In this document: positions 43,199 through 50,956 of the stretch, one piece after another
Position numbering within the stretch: the first letter of the stretch is position 1
How the letters are laid out: every line of letters begins with the position of its first letter
From: Desulfobacterales bacterium
GTDB taxonomy: Bacteria; Desulfobacterota; Desulfobacteria; Desulfobacterales; JAHEIW01
Reading direction: 5' to 3'
Assembly (NCBI GenBank): GCA_020348305.1
Contig: CP070746.1
Span: 2,015,361-2,066,316, forward strand
DNA length: 50,956 bases
Translations under genes and position numbers: made by a program
The notes under the pieces: generated by a model
Databases searched by the model: none
What the model was told of the DNA's origin: nothing
What the model saw: only the letters and a program-made list of their open reading frames with translations

Positions 43199-45736
43199 TC
43201 ATTCCCGCAGTTTGGCGCCGTATTTTTGTGCCATTTTTTGAATGATGCGTTCCCGCAGTTTCATGACGTCCTTATCCGTAAGGGTCCGATTGGGTGCCTG
43301 AAAAATTAAGTGATAGGCCAGACTTTTTTTACCCTTCGGAATCTGTTCCCCATCATAAAAATCGAAATGCGCCACTTTTTTAAGGAGTATCCCGCCGAAA
43401 TTGTAAAGGGCTTCCTCAATTTCCGCAGCTTGCAGATGTTGATCGACCACTAGAGCCAGATCTTCGTGGATTGCGGGATAAACGGATACGGGCTCGTAGG
43501 CATAGGATTCCGGCACTTCCGCCAGGATGCTTTGCAGATCGAGATCGGCGGCCAGCACCGCCTGCTCTACCTCAATGCGCAGGTCGTAGCCCTCTTTGAC
43601 AGCGGGATGCAGCTCGCCCAAAACTCCCAGCGCCTTATTGCCGAGCATCACCTTTGCCGCACGCCCCGGCCGGAATGTGGGATGGTCCGTACCTATAAAC
43701 CGAACCGGTAAATGCAGTTTTGCAAACAGGCTTTCTAAGACCCCCTTGAGGTCAAAAAAATCCATCGCCTCCGCCCCCTTCCCGTCCTGCCAGAAATGGG
43801 GATGGCGCCGCCCGGTCATGAGGACCGCCAAGCGGGTCCACTCTTTGGGCAACTCAGCCCCGGCTTGGGGCAAATAAATATCGCCGATTTCGAAGATGGC
43901 GATCTGATGCTGGTAGCGGCTATTGCTTGCACCGGCCTCCAGCACGGACGACAGCAGGCTCCGGCGCATTACACAGCGGTCAGTAGAAATCGGATTGGTA
44001 ATGGTAATGTAGTCGCGGCCGCTTGTCGCGGCGGCGTCATCTGCGGCAATAAGCTTAGCCTCCCGCTCGATAGACGTCAGGCGGTAAGAAATGACTTCTT
44101 GCAACCCCATTTGGACCATAATGTCCCGAACCGCCTCTTCCCTTTCCAGTTCCGGATTTCCCCGCTGGGGGGGCAAGGTGTCCGCCATAACGGTGGAAGG
44201 AATATTGTCATACCCATACATCCGGCATATTTCCTCCACCAGGTCATGAGGCCCTTCAATGTCCATGCGGTGGTCCGGTGCGATAATTGTGAGCCGATCT
44301 GCGGTGACGGTCACCTCGAATTCAAGACGCCGCAAAAGCGCGGCCATTTCATCCAAGGATAGATCAAGGCCGCTTAAACAACATGCATAATCCGGATCTA
44401 ATTCCACGCGCACGGGTTCCGGGGGATTGGGATAATAGTCGATAACGCCCTTGGCCACGGTGCTGCCGGCTAAGCGGCGCATCAGCTCCGCGGCCCGTTT
44501 GGTGCCCAACAGGGCCTGACTGGGGTGGACGCCGCGACTGAAGCGGAAGGCGGCATCGGTTTGAAATCCCATTTGGGTGGCACTTTTACGAATATTAATA
44601 AAATTCCAGGCCGCTCCTTCCAAAAGAACGTTAGTGGTTTCAGGTTTAATCTCGCTGTTTTCACCGCCCATGATGCCGCCGATGCTCAGATTGCCGATCG
44701 GGTCGGTGACCAGAATGGTAAATTCCGGCAGCTTATGTTCGATGCCGTCCAATGTGGTCAGCGTTTCGCCCGCTTCCGGCAACCGCGTATGGATATGAAT
44801 CGGCCCCTGGGGATCATATTCGTCGGCCCTCTGTCTCAGGAAATCGAAATCAAAGCAGTGGGTGGGCTGCCCCATTTCCAGCATGACATAATTACTGATA
44901 TCCACCACCACGTTGATGGGTCGCTGGCCGGCCAGCCGCAGGCGATATTGCATCCAGTACGGGCTTGGTTTTTGCTCGACACCGGTAATTATCATGCCCA
45001 CAAAACGGGGATTCAAATCGGGACGATCAGTGGTCAACCGCACACGGTCGGCGGTGTCCGGACCTTCCATTATCACTTCATAATCGGGATAGCGCAGGGG
45101 CTGGTTGGTCAGGGCGGCATATTCCCTGGCTACGCCGACGATAGATGCGCAGCGGGCGATGTTCGGGATGATGTCGATCTCCAGCACGGCGTCTCCCAAT
45201 AAATCTTGCATCGGAACACCGGTTCGGTATTCCGGCGACCAGGCATCCCTTTCCATAATGATAATGCCTTCATGGTCATCACTAATACCCAGCTCTTTTT
45301 CCGAGCAGAGCATGGCATCGTTATAGATTCCCCGCAATTCACGGCCCCTGAGCTTCAATTTAGCCCCACCCTCTTTGTGACCGTCATATAGAACCGACCC
45401 TTCCAAAGCCAGGGGTGAATATAACTTCTGCGAACCGATGTCTCCCTGCCCGATGTATTGAAAGAGATTCGGCGCGCCGGTGACCACGGTCTTCGGTTCC
45501 GCGGCACCGTAGTCTACCATGGCCAGCACCAGCCGATCGGCGTCGGGGTGCTTCTCCACCCGCAGGATATGACTGAGCAGGATCTTTTCCCGATCCCATT
45601 CCAGATCCGCTCCGGGAATGCCGAACAGGATCGTTTCTTTTACCTCTAGACCGGCGTTGGTCAGTAAATCAGCGACCTCGTTTACGGATAGGTCGACATC
45701 CACATAGTCTCTTAACCATAACAGGGGTACGCGCAT
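43199..45736 (-). CDS. pheT: Phenylalanyl-tRNA synthetase beta subunit
   Basis: The 845-residue beta subunit of the alpha2-beta2 enzyme. In order: the N-terminal core (MRVPLLWLRDYVDVDLSVNEVADLL), an EMAP-like tRNA-binding domain (about 45-155), B3/B4 editing domain (about 210-370, DISNYVMLEMGQPTHCFD), B5 (about 405-475), a catalytic-like domain without catalytic residues, and a C-terminal anticodon-binding FDX-ACB domain (YPAIHEDLALVVDQHL). Length is near the usual 790-800 plus a small insertion. It lies 67 bases downstream of pheS and should share its attenuated transcript. Base composition is visibly richer in G+C than genes to the left. Confidence 0.96.
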   Translation of the reverse strand: MRVPLLWLRDYVDVDLSVNEVADLLTNAGLEVKETILFGIPGADLEWDREKILLSHILRVEKHPDADRLVLAMVDYGAAEPKTVVTGAPNLFQYIGQGDIGSQKLYSPLALEGSVLYDGHKEGGAKLKLRGRELRGIYNDAMLCSEKELGISDDHEGIIIMERDAWSPEYRTGVPMQDLLGDAVLEIDIIPNIARCASIVGVAREYAALTNQPLRYPDYEVIMEGPDTADRVRLTTDRPDLNPRFVGMIITGVEQKPSPYWMQYRLRLAGQRPINVVVDISNYVMLEMGQPTHCFDFDFLRQRADEYDPQGPIHIHTRLPEAGETLTTLDGIEHKLPEFTILVTDPIGNLSIGGIMGGENSEIKPETTNVLLEGAAWNFINIRKSATQMGFQTDAAFRFSRGVHPSQALLGTKRAAELMRRLAGSTVAKGVIDYYPNPPEPVRVELDPDYACCLSGLDLSLDEMAALLRRLEFEVTVTADRLTIIAPDHRMDIEGPHDLVEEICRMYGYDNIPSTVMADTLPPQRGNPELEREEAVRDIMVQMGLQEVISYRLTSIEREAKLIAADDAAATSGRDYITITNPISTDRCVMRRSLLSSVLEAGASNSRYQHQIAIFEIGDIYLPQAGAELPKEWTRLAVLMTGRRHPHFWQDGKGAEAMDFFDLKGVLESLFAKLHLPVRFIGTDHPTFRPGRAAKVMLGNKALGVLGELHPAVKEGYDLRIEVEQAVLAADLDLQSILAEVPESYAYEPVSVYPAIHEDLALVVDQHLQAAEIEEALYNFGGILLKKVAHFDFYDGEQIPKGKKSLAYHLIFQAPNRTLTDKDVMKLRERIIQKMAQKYGAKLRE

Positions 45737-45803
45737 AATTGATCTCCAATCTTCAATGGCGAATAATCAGTTTCCATTTTTAAAGTAGTTGGGGGGGCTG
45801 GTT

Positions 45804-46829
45804 TTAAAACTGCTGTAAAAATCGCAGGTCGCTGGCCCAGAATTGCCGGATATCATCGATGCCGTATTTCAGCATTGCGATTCGTTCGGGACCCATGCCA
45901 AAGGCATAGCCGAAATGACGCATGGGGTCATAACCGCCGTTGCGCAACACGGTGGGATGCACCATACCGCAACCGAGGATTTCAAGCCATCCCGTATATT
46001 TGCAGAGTTGGCATCCCTTGGCGTCGCATTTAAAACAGGTTACATCCATTTCCGCACTCGGCTCGGTAAAAGGAAAATAGCTCGCCCGGAAACGGGTCTT
46101 GCGGTCGGCGCCGAACAAGCGTTTGGCGAATTCCGTTAGGGTTCCCTTAAGATCGGCAAAGGTGATGTGATTCCCGACCGCCAATCCCTCCACCTGGGTA
46201 AATTGCATTTCACTGCGAGTCGTCACCTGTTCGTTGCGATAACACATTCCCGGCAGAATAACCCGAATCGGTTCGGGATAGTACTTACGCATGTCCCGCA
46301 CCTGCCCCGGGCTGGTATGGGTTCTAAAAATCACATCCTTTTGAGTGGTGTAAAAGCTATCCTGCATTTCACGGGCCGGGTGATGGGGCGGAAAATTGAG
46401 CAATTCAAAATTGTATTCGTCGGTTTCTACATCTGGGCTGCGAAAAATCTGGAAACCCATATCGCCGAAAATACGGTATATCTGCCGCAGGATTTGGGTT
46501 ACAATATGCAGGCCGCCTGTGGGTTGGGGTCGTCCCGGCAGGGTGACATCCAGCGCATCGGCAGTGAACTTAGCTTGGATTTCAGATAACTTGACGTTTT
46601 GCAGCCGTTCTTCATAGGCGGCCGTCAATGCTTGTTTGACCTGGTTAAGCCGTTTTCCAAACGCCGGTCTTTCTTCCGGCCGCAGCGATCCCACTTGACG
46701 CGCCAAAGCCGCGACTTGGCCCTTGCGGCCCAGTGTGGTGCGATACCACGCTTGCAATTCCGTTGATTCATCAATCCCCGCCAACTTTGCCAGAGCCGCT
46801 TCCTGGATGGTTTCGAGTTGTACGAGCAT
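45804..46829 (-). CDS. pheS: Phenylalanyl-tRNA synthetase alpha subunit
   Basis: The catalytic alpha subunit, 341 residues. An N-terminal coiled coil (about 1-85) precedes the class II core: motif 2 as YYPEPIRVILPGMCYRNEQVTTRSEMQFTQVEGL, the FYFPFTEPSAE-like FPFTEPSAEMDVTC, and motif 3 in GMGPERIAMLKYGI. A four-Cys cluster (CFKCDAKGCQLC) is inserted after motif 2, as seen in several bacterial PheS. A GGGAAG ribosome-binding site lies close to ATG 46829. It is the first gene of the pheST operon and is preceded by the attenuator leader at 46989-47150. Confidence 0.96.
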   Translation of the reverse strand: MLVQLETIQEAALAKLAGIDESTELQAWYRTTLGRKGQVAALARQVGSLRPEERPAFGKRLNQVKQALTAAYEERLQNVKLSEIQAKFTADALDVTLPGRPQPTGGLHIVTQILRQIYRIFGDMGFQIFRSPDVETDEYNFELLNFPPHHPAREMQDSFYTTQKDVIFRTHTSPGQVRDMRKYYPEPIRVILPGMCYRNEQVTTRSEMQFTQVEGLAVGNHITFADLKGTLTEFAKRLFGADRKTRFRASYFPFTEPSAEMDVTCFKCDAKGCQLCKYTGWLEILGCGMVHPTVLRNGGYDPMRHFGYAFGMGPERIAMLKYGIDDIRQFWASDLRFLQQF

Positions 46830-46988
46830 ATCTTCCCTTTCTTTTTACGATTCGCAAATCCCCTCTAAGTACTCTGATTCGTAATTACTGTGACGTATTT
46901 TGGGTATCCTTTTTTATCAAGGAGACACAGAGGGCATAATAGAATACATCACCCTACTTCTGTTTATAGGTACTAAGTCAAATTTAAG

Positions 46989-47024
46989 AAAAAAAAGGAC
47001 ACGGTGTTTGACGCCGCGTCCTTT
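46989..47024 (-). terminator. Rho-independent terminator of the pheST attenuator
   Basis: On the minus strand GGACGCGGCG/CGCCGTGTCC-type arms (plus-strand 46997-47004 and 47014-47021, one A/C mismatch) close a loop, followed by eight U's (46989-46996). It lies between the Phe-rich leader ORF and pheS, so reading through it is required for pheST expression. Confidence 0.85.
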
Positions 47025-47047
47025 GAGTTGACCGTTATGCTTTAGCT

Positions 47048-47146
47048 TTATTCTGGCGTAAGCAGCCCCCTCAGTCCGCTGGCACCGTAAGAAGCCGTAA
47101 AGCTAAAGAAAAAAAATATGATCCCGCGATTGTTCTTCATGGTCAT
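47048..47146 (-). CDS. Phe-rich leader peptide of the pheST operon
   Basis: A 32-residue ORF from ATG 47146 (an internal ATG at 47140 also fits) to TAA 47048. Its middle reads FFFFSF, five Phe codons in six (TTT TTT TTC TTT AGC TTT), and the sequence ends in a Gly/Leu-rich tail. AAGGTG lies ten bases upstream. It is not expected to have a function other than sensing charged tRNA-Phe during translation. The Phe run is too dense, and too well placed 5' of the terminator and pheS, to be chance. Confidence 0.78.
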   Translation of the reverse strand: MTMKNNRGIIFFFFSFTASYGASGLRGLLTPE

Positions 47147-47162
47147 CAATATGTAACACCTT

Positions 47163-47389
47163 AATTAGATGTTGTCAATGGACATCATCCTTAACCGTAT
47201 CATCTGGAGATCAAGAAGGTCAAAGCTTGAATTGTGAATTAAGTTGTTTGAATATTGTCTGGAGCTTTCGATTATTCTGCATCCTGACTTTTCGCTATTT
47301 GACATGGTGGCTGACCGCTGAGTGGCTTAACCTAAATAATTAGCCGACCTGGTTGGAACTCGGAAAATGGACCTGTATTTAATATCAAT
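47163..47389. other. Region upstream of the phe leader
   Basis: Holds the pheST promoter and the 3' flank of the aldehyde:ferredoxin oxidoreductase gene. A TTGACA occurs at 47179-47174 on the minus strand but its natural -10 would fall inside the leader ORF, so the true promoter is unresolved. A 27-bp repeat copy is at 47212-47238. No gene seen. Confidence 0.4.
47212..47238. repeat. 27-bp imperfect direct repeat, copy 1 (left of the oxidoreductase gene)
   Basis: Matches 49416-49442 at 24 of 27 bases in the same orientation, with CAAGAAGGTCAAAGC at the left end. Copy 2 lies on the other side of the 47390-49303 gene. Confidence 0.6.
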
Positions 47390-49303
47390 TCAGCCGGCCA
47401 GCAATCCTTCACCAGCCAAGACCTCGGCTATGTCCGTCAGGGCAAGGGCGTCCAGCTGGGGCTTGGTTTGAAGACCCGTAGCCACATCCCAACCGCGTAT
47501 CTCGTAAAACTCGTCTTTCATCTTTTCAAATGTGTCCCGTTCCACAACCATGCCCTTGCGGGAGAACGCCTCACCGTCCTTGCCCGGCACCAGGCATTCC
47601 GGATTACCGTAGTCGCCTTTTAGCGGAGCGCTGAAACAGAAATCGGCCAATGTATCGTATTCGCGTCTCTTCCGGCTTTCGCGGACCAGAATGGCCCGCT
47701 GCAGGTTGAAGAGGCGCTCGCCGACCTTGTACAAGCCGGGCTCGTCGATTTCTATGCCGGTAATGGCCGTGGTGAGCTGGGACTCCAACGACGGGTCGCC
47801 TATGTGGTCCGGCGTGGTCGGGCTGTAGAGAATCGGCCATGTGAAATCGCAGACAATCAAGGCTTCTTTGGCGTACTGCCGGTTCTGAATCCTGACGGCC
47901 GCTTCCGCCTTGGCTTCGTAAGTGGAAAAATCAGCAGCGATCTCTGAACCCCAAAACCGGGCTCCGATCCCGCGCAGCACGTCCGAGGTCAGATAGTTGT
48001 CCATGTATCCCACTTCCCGGGCAGCCCATCCCATGGCCGGGATGCTAATCTCATGGAGCTGTTGGATGGGCATGCGGGGCTCAAAAGCGTACAGCAGGCC
48101 GGTGGTGATGTATAGCCGGGGACCGTAGATTTCGTTTTCGCCGGTGTCGATCATGTAATCTTTGATGAACAGCGCGGAGTCCCGGCCCACGATCTCGGCC
48201 GCTTTGATAGTGCCCTGGGCCAAGGCGTCGCCGATGCCGTCGCGGAGGGAAAGTTTGTTGAGGAGCGTGTCGATGAACTCCAGGCTGCCCATCTTGGAAA
48301 GGGGAATGCCCGTGTTTTCATCGGTCAGAATGCCGGCCCGCAAGCAGCGGCTCAGCCACATGATCATGGTTTCCACCGCGCGGGTGTCCACGCCGTAGTC
48401 GTCGCACAGCTTGTTGGCCAGATAGGATACCTCGGTCACTTCGCCGTGAAAACGCTGTCCCCGAACCTCATAAAAGATGGCAGACTGACACATGTATTTG
48501 CCTGTCTCGCCGCTCTGGGTGGTGAAGGTCTGCCGCATGCAACCGTCGATACAGCCGAAGCAAAGCTGTTTTTTAAACTGCTCCTGAGGCAGCATGCTCG
48601 GCCAGTCCAGGTGTTCGGGCTTGATGGCCCGAATGGTTTTCCGTAACTCGGAAAGCCGGTCCTTGTCGTCTACCTCGACTTTGCCCGAGCCCCGCACGCA
48701 CACGGCCTTCAGGTTTTTCGAACCGAAGACCGCGCCGATACCGGAGGCGCCACTGGAATCCGCGTCTGCCGTCAGGGTGGCGAAATGGACCATGTTCTCA
48801 CCGGCCGCACCCACGGCCACGACGCGGAGCGACTTGCCGTACTCTTCTTTCAGTCTCTCACGGGTCTGAATGGCACCCAGGCCTTTGAGCGGCGAGGCGT
48901 CCTTGAACTCGATCTTGTCGTCATCGATGACTATGTAGACCAGCTTGTCGGATTTGCCTTGGAAAATCAGGCCGTCGATGCCGGCGAACTTGAGTTGTGC
49001 GCCCCAGGACCCGCCCAGGTTGCAGTAGGAAAACGTATTGTGCAGCGGCGACTTGGCCGAGACCTGCCAGCGAGATGCGGCGATGCCGGGCACGCCGCAA
49101 AAGGGGCCGGTCATGATACATAGCCGGTTTTCCGGGTCGAAGGCGTCGGTCTGCGGCGGGACCTCGTCCCAGTGCACTTTGGCCGCCACCCCTCGCCCGC
49201 CGATGAAACGGTCGGCATACATGTCGGTGGACACATCCTCGATCTCACCGGTCGACAAGTCGACCCGAAGTATTTTACCGGTATAGCCTTTGTATTCTGT
49301 CAT
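47390..49303 (-). CDS. Aldehyde:ferredoxin oxidoreductase family tungsten/molybdenum enzyme
   Basis: The 637-residue protein belongs to the AOR family, which oxidises aldehydes (or reverses, reducing acids) with a tungsto- or molybdopterin and a [4Fe-4S] cluster, coupled to ferredoxin. The N-terminal YTGKILRVDLSTGEIEDV and FIGGRGVAAKV open the pterin-binding domain; LGGSWGAQLKFAGIDGLIF and ASGIGAVFGSKNLKAVCVRGSGK follow. The cluster Cys are CFGCIDGC near 295-305 plus a Cys near 580 (DTLADFCFSA). The gene is isolated, GC-rich compared with its neighbours (42 of 60 bases in the line starting 48181), and flanked by a direct repeat. The substrate is not predictable. Confidence 0.93.
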   Translation of the reverse strand: MTEYKGYTGKILRVDLSTGEIEDVSTDMYADRFIGGRGVAAKVHWDEVPPQTDAFDPENRLCIMTGPFCGVPGIAASRWQVSAKSPLHNTFSYCNLGGSWGAQLKFAGIDGLIFQGKSDKLVYIVIDDDKIEFKDASPLKGLGAIQTRERLKEEYGKSLRVVAVGAAGENMVHFATLTADADSSGASGIGAVFGSKNLKAVCVRGSGKVEVDDKDRLSELRKTIRAIKPEHLDWPSMLPQEQFKKQLCFGCIDGCMRQTFTTQSGETGKYMCQSAIFYEVRGQRFHGEVTEVSYLANKLCDDYGVDTRAVETMIMWLSRCLRAGILTDENTGIPLSKMGSLEFIDTLLNKLSLRDGIGDALAQGTIKAAEIVGRDSALFIKDYMIDTGENEIYGPRLYITTGLLYAFEPRMPIQQLHEISIPAMGWAAREVGYMDNYLTSDVLRGIGARFWGSEIAADFSTYEAKAEAAVRIQNRQYAKEALIVCDFTWPILYSPTTPDHIGDPSLESQLTTAITGIEIDEPGLYKVGERLFNLQRAILVRESRKRREYDTLADFCFSAPLKGDYGNPECLVPGKDGEAFSRKGMVVERDTFEKMKDEFYEIRGWDVATGLQTKPQLDALALTDIAEVLAGEGLLAG

Positions 49304-49415
49304 TTATCGTGATCTCCTCGAAGCGGGTTAAACCTCGCATTTCATATTAATGGCATAGTAAGCCATCAAGCCCTACTCCGTCAACGATATCTTCAGCCTT
49401 CATCAATACGGTGAA

Positions 49416-49442
49416 CAAGAGGGCCAAAGCTAGAATTGTGAA
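49416..49442. repeat. 27-bp imperfect direct repeat, copy 2 (right of the oxidoreductase gene)
   Basis: Same-orientation partner of 47212-47238 (24 of 27 identical). It lies in the divergent promoter region between the oxidoreductase gene and the acyl-CoA dehydrogenase gene, about 120 bases from either start. Confidence 0.6.
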
Positions 49443-49562
49443 AGTTACCAACTAATTGCAATCTTATTTCCTATCTGTTATTTAGGGCAATAGCAAAACC
49501 TTGATGATTTACCTTTTTCACGCATGGTCAACCTGTAAAACTCATTAGAAAGGATTAAAAAT

Positions 49563-50720
49563 ATGTCTTACGAACTTACAGAAGAACAAAAGATGTTGAG
49601 GGACACGGTAGCGCGTATCGCAAAAGAACAAATTGCTCCGGGTGCCGGAAAGCGTGATGAGGAGGCAAAATTTCCCTGGGATATGGTGGAGATCTTTCGG
49701 GAAAATGCCCTTCTGGGTGCTGATTTCCCGGAAAAGTATGGTGGCTCTGAGATGGGGCTTTTGTCCGTTTGCCTGATCATGGAGGAAATAGCCAAAGTTT
49801 GCGGTTCCACCGCCGTGATATTGGGCGTACATGAATTGGGGGCCATGCCCATATTTCTTGCGGGCACTAAGGAGCAAAAAGAGAAATATCTGCCAAAATT
49901 AGCTACGGGTGAAAAACTTATCGCCTTTGGACTAACCGAACCGAATGCAGGTTCGGATGTTTCCGGTCTCAGAACCAAGGCCGTCAATGACGGTGATGAG
50001 TATGTGCTGAATGGCAGCAAAATCTTTATTTCCCACGGCGATGTAACTGACATACTTATCGTAGTCGCAAAAACTGATACGTCTGTCCCGGGCTATAAGG
50101 GAATCAGCTTGTTCATTGTTGAACAAGATATGCCAGGGTTAAGTGTTGGAAAGCATGAAAGCAAACTCGGGATTCGCGCTTCTTCCACCGAGGAACTGAT
50201 CCTGGAAGACGTCCGTGTTCCGGCTAACAATTTAATAGGCCCGGAAGGGGCAGGCTTTGCTATTGTCATGAAGACGCTGGATATCACAAGGATTCCGGTT
50301 GCCGCCCAAGCGGTGGGTATTGCCCAAGGCGCACTTGATTATGCCATTCAATACACCAAAGAAAGGGAACAGTTCGGCAAACCCCTTTTCTCCTTCCAGG
50401 GTCTTCAATGGATGATGGCGGACATGGCCACCCAAGTCGAAGCGGCCCGCCAGTTGACCTATAAGGCTGCGGCTATGTTTGAAAAGATTCCGAAGAACAT
50501 GGATAAACTTTCTAAAGAGATGGTTCGTCTTTCAGCTATGGCCAAGCTTTTTGCTGCAGAGACGGCCATGAAAGTTACCACAGATGCTGTGCAGTTGCTG
50601 GGCGGCTATGGTTATGTAAAAGAATATCCGGTGGAACGGATGATGAGGGATGCCAAGATAACCCAAATCTATGAAGGAACTAGCCAAATCCAGAAGATTG
50701 TCATCTCTGGTACGCTTTAA
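49563..50720 (+). CDS. Acyl-CoA dehydrogenase
   Basis: A 385-residue flavoprotein that introduces the alpha-beta double bond in acyl-CoA, passing electrons to ETF. Family blocks are in place: FGLTEPNAGSDVSGLRTKA (FAD binding), KLGIRASSTEELILEDVRVP, the REQFGKPLFSFQGLQWMMADM helix and the C-terminal QLLGGYGYVKEYPVERMMRDAKITQIYEGTSQIQK. The Glu in IYEGT is the catalytic base of the short- and branched-chain dehydrogenase group. An AGAAAGGATT ribosome-binding site precedes the ATG. Together with a possible ETF elsewhere it fits beta-oxidation or amino-acid/aromatic degradation; chain-length specificity is not readable. Confidence 0.94.
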   Translation: MSYELTEEQKMLRDTVARIAKEQIAPGAGKRDEEAKFPWDMVEIFRENALLGADFPEKYGGSEMGLLSVCLIMEEIAKVCGSTAVILGVHELGAMPIFLAGTKEQKEKYLPKLATGEKLIAFGLTEPNAGSDVSGLRTKAVNDGDEYVLNGSKIFISHGDVTDILIVVAKTDTSVPGYKGISLFIVEQDMPGLSVGKHESKLGIRASSTEELILEDVRVPANNLIGPEGAGFAIVMKTLDITRIPVAAQAVGIAQGALDYAIQYTKEREQFGKPLFSFQGLQWMMADMATQVEAARQLTYKAAAMFEKIPKNMDKLSKEMVRLSAMAKLFAAETAMKVTTDAVQLLGGYGYVKEYPVERMMRDAKITQIYEGTSQIQKIVISGTL

Positions 50721-50744
50721 TGACAAAAAGCTAACAAGGAGATT

Positions 50745-50903
50745 ATGATCATGACAAATGAAAGTCAAATCCTTTTTCGCCATTGCCTGTGCAGCCAGAT
50801 GCAGATCCCGGGCCATGCGTATTTACCGCGCCCAGACACAAACGATTCAAGATTTATGCTGCCCAAGCTGGCGTTGGATTTCAGGGAGGTTTTCAATGAA
50901 TAG
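50745..50903 (+). CDS. Small ORF of unknown function
   Basis: A 52-codon ORF with a good AAGGAG four bases before ATG 50745; a second ATG (50751) is two codons later. The product is basic-to-neutral, with a CLCSQ Cys pair near the N-terminus and no motif I recognise. Its end overlaps the start of the next ORF at 50896, so it may be translationally coupled to it. It could be real or a by-product of the leader. Confidence 0.4.
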   Translation: MIMTNESQILFRHCLCSQMQIPGHAYLPRPDTNDSRFMLPKLALDFREVFNE

Positions 50904-50956
50904 CTATTATGAAAAACTCGGTGCTTTTTATCTCGGCAAAGAATACGATCTGGCTT
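50896..50956 (+). CDS. N-terminal piece of a probable HerA/DUF87-type ATP-binding protein, cut by the window edge
   Basis: ATG 50896 follows a GGAGGT ribosome-binding site by seven bases and opens a frame that runs off the right end after about 20 codons (NSYYEKLGAFYLGKEYDLA). The opening EKLG.FYLGKEYDL resembles, from memory, the start of DUF87/HerA-like ATP-binding proteins annotated beside conjugation or DNA-handling genes. No ATP-binding motif is in view, so the assignment is tentative. Confidence 0.4.
   Translation, partial: MNSYYEKLGAFYLGKEYDLA

Larger units (their letters stand above)
46989..47162 (-). promoter_or_regulatory. Phenylalanine-dependent transcription attenuator of pheST
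   Basis: On the minus strand the leader contains, in order, an AAGGTG ribosome-binding site (47162-47157), a 32-codon leader ORF with clustered Phe codons, a stem-forming pair, and an intrinsic terminator before pheS. The Phe-codon segment (CTTTAGCTTTA, 47108-47098) is perfectly complementary over 11 bases to a downstream segment (TAAAGCTAAAG, 47050-47040), giving the expected 1:2 structure. Ribosome stalling at the Phe run should disrupt it and affect terminator formation. This is the logic of pheM-pheST in enterobacteria. The exact antiterminator partner for the terminator arm is less clear; ACGGTG (47098-47081 region) can pair with CACCGT in the terminator. Confidence 0.75.

Noticed and set aside
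49568..50053. Minus-strand ORF of about 160 residues under the acyl-CoA dehydrogenase
   Set aside because: Antisense to a clear, fully conserved gene; the overlap fits codon-phase shadowing only.

Overview
The window looks like a piece of a chromosome from a Gram-negative, probably strictly anaerobic Desulfobacterota bacterium (Desulfobacterales-like). The evidence is the mix of lpxC and a full pilMNOPQ set with an NtrYX pair next to a DUF4390 gene, several NtrC-type (sigma-54) regulators, a tungsten/molybdenum aldehyde:ferredoxin oxidoreductase and an acyl-CoA dehydrogenase. The taxonomic call is inference from gene content; there is no rRNA, tRNA, CRISPR array or intact insertion sequence in the window.

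Layout. 1-1150: remains of a sodium:solute symporter joined to a broken M28 peptidase. 1496-5686: recN, a gamma-glutamyltransferase and an AlkD-like DNA glycosylase. 5743-8354: a compact operon with its own promoter, encoding an APH-like kinase, a PHP phosphoesterase and a P-loop kinase with a degenerate Walker A. 8500-9452: two strong hairpins, a decayed TPR gene and a possible tiny membrane protein. 9522-17236: DUF2333, two small lipoproteins, a DUF482 acyltransferase-like protein, an FmdB zinc ribbon, a Fur-FeoA fusion, a PflX-type radical SAM protein, a metallophosphatase, an SH3 protein and a membrane TPR protein.

17306-27760 is the regulatory and type IV pilus block. A sigma-54 response regulator and its histidine kinase read leftward. 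To their right a good -24/-12 promoter drives a predicted transcript of about 66 nt that ends in an intrinsic terminator. Then come a small XRE regulator and pilM, pilN, pilO, pilP, pilQ, which face a TPR lipoprotein across a shared bidirectional terminator. 27935-35669 is housekeeping: thrC-serS, 5-formyl-THF cyclo-ligase, an RCK potassium channel, pcm-popT (DUF368), coaD and rsmD. 35707-41118 reads leftward: ntrX (with an altered GAFTGA loop), ntrY, DUF4390 and lpxC. comM (41436) reads rightward.

43199-47150 is the pheS-pheT operon, preceded by what looks like a classical phenylalanine attenuator: a Phe-rich leader peptide, a mutually exclusive stem and a Rho-independent terminator. The window ends with a GC-rich aldehyde:ferredoxin oxidoreductase gene flanked by a 27-bp imperfect direct repeat, an acyl-CoA dehydrogenase, a tiny ORF and the first codons of a probable HerA/DUF87-type ATPase.

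The two most interesting signals are non-coding: the sigma-54-driven small RNA (or riboregulated leader) next to a kinase/regulator pair at about 20.5 kb, and the phe attenuator at about 47.1 kb.
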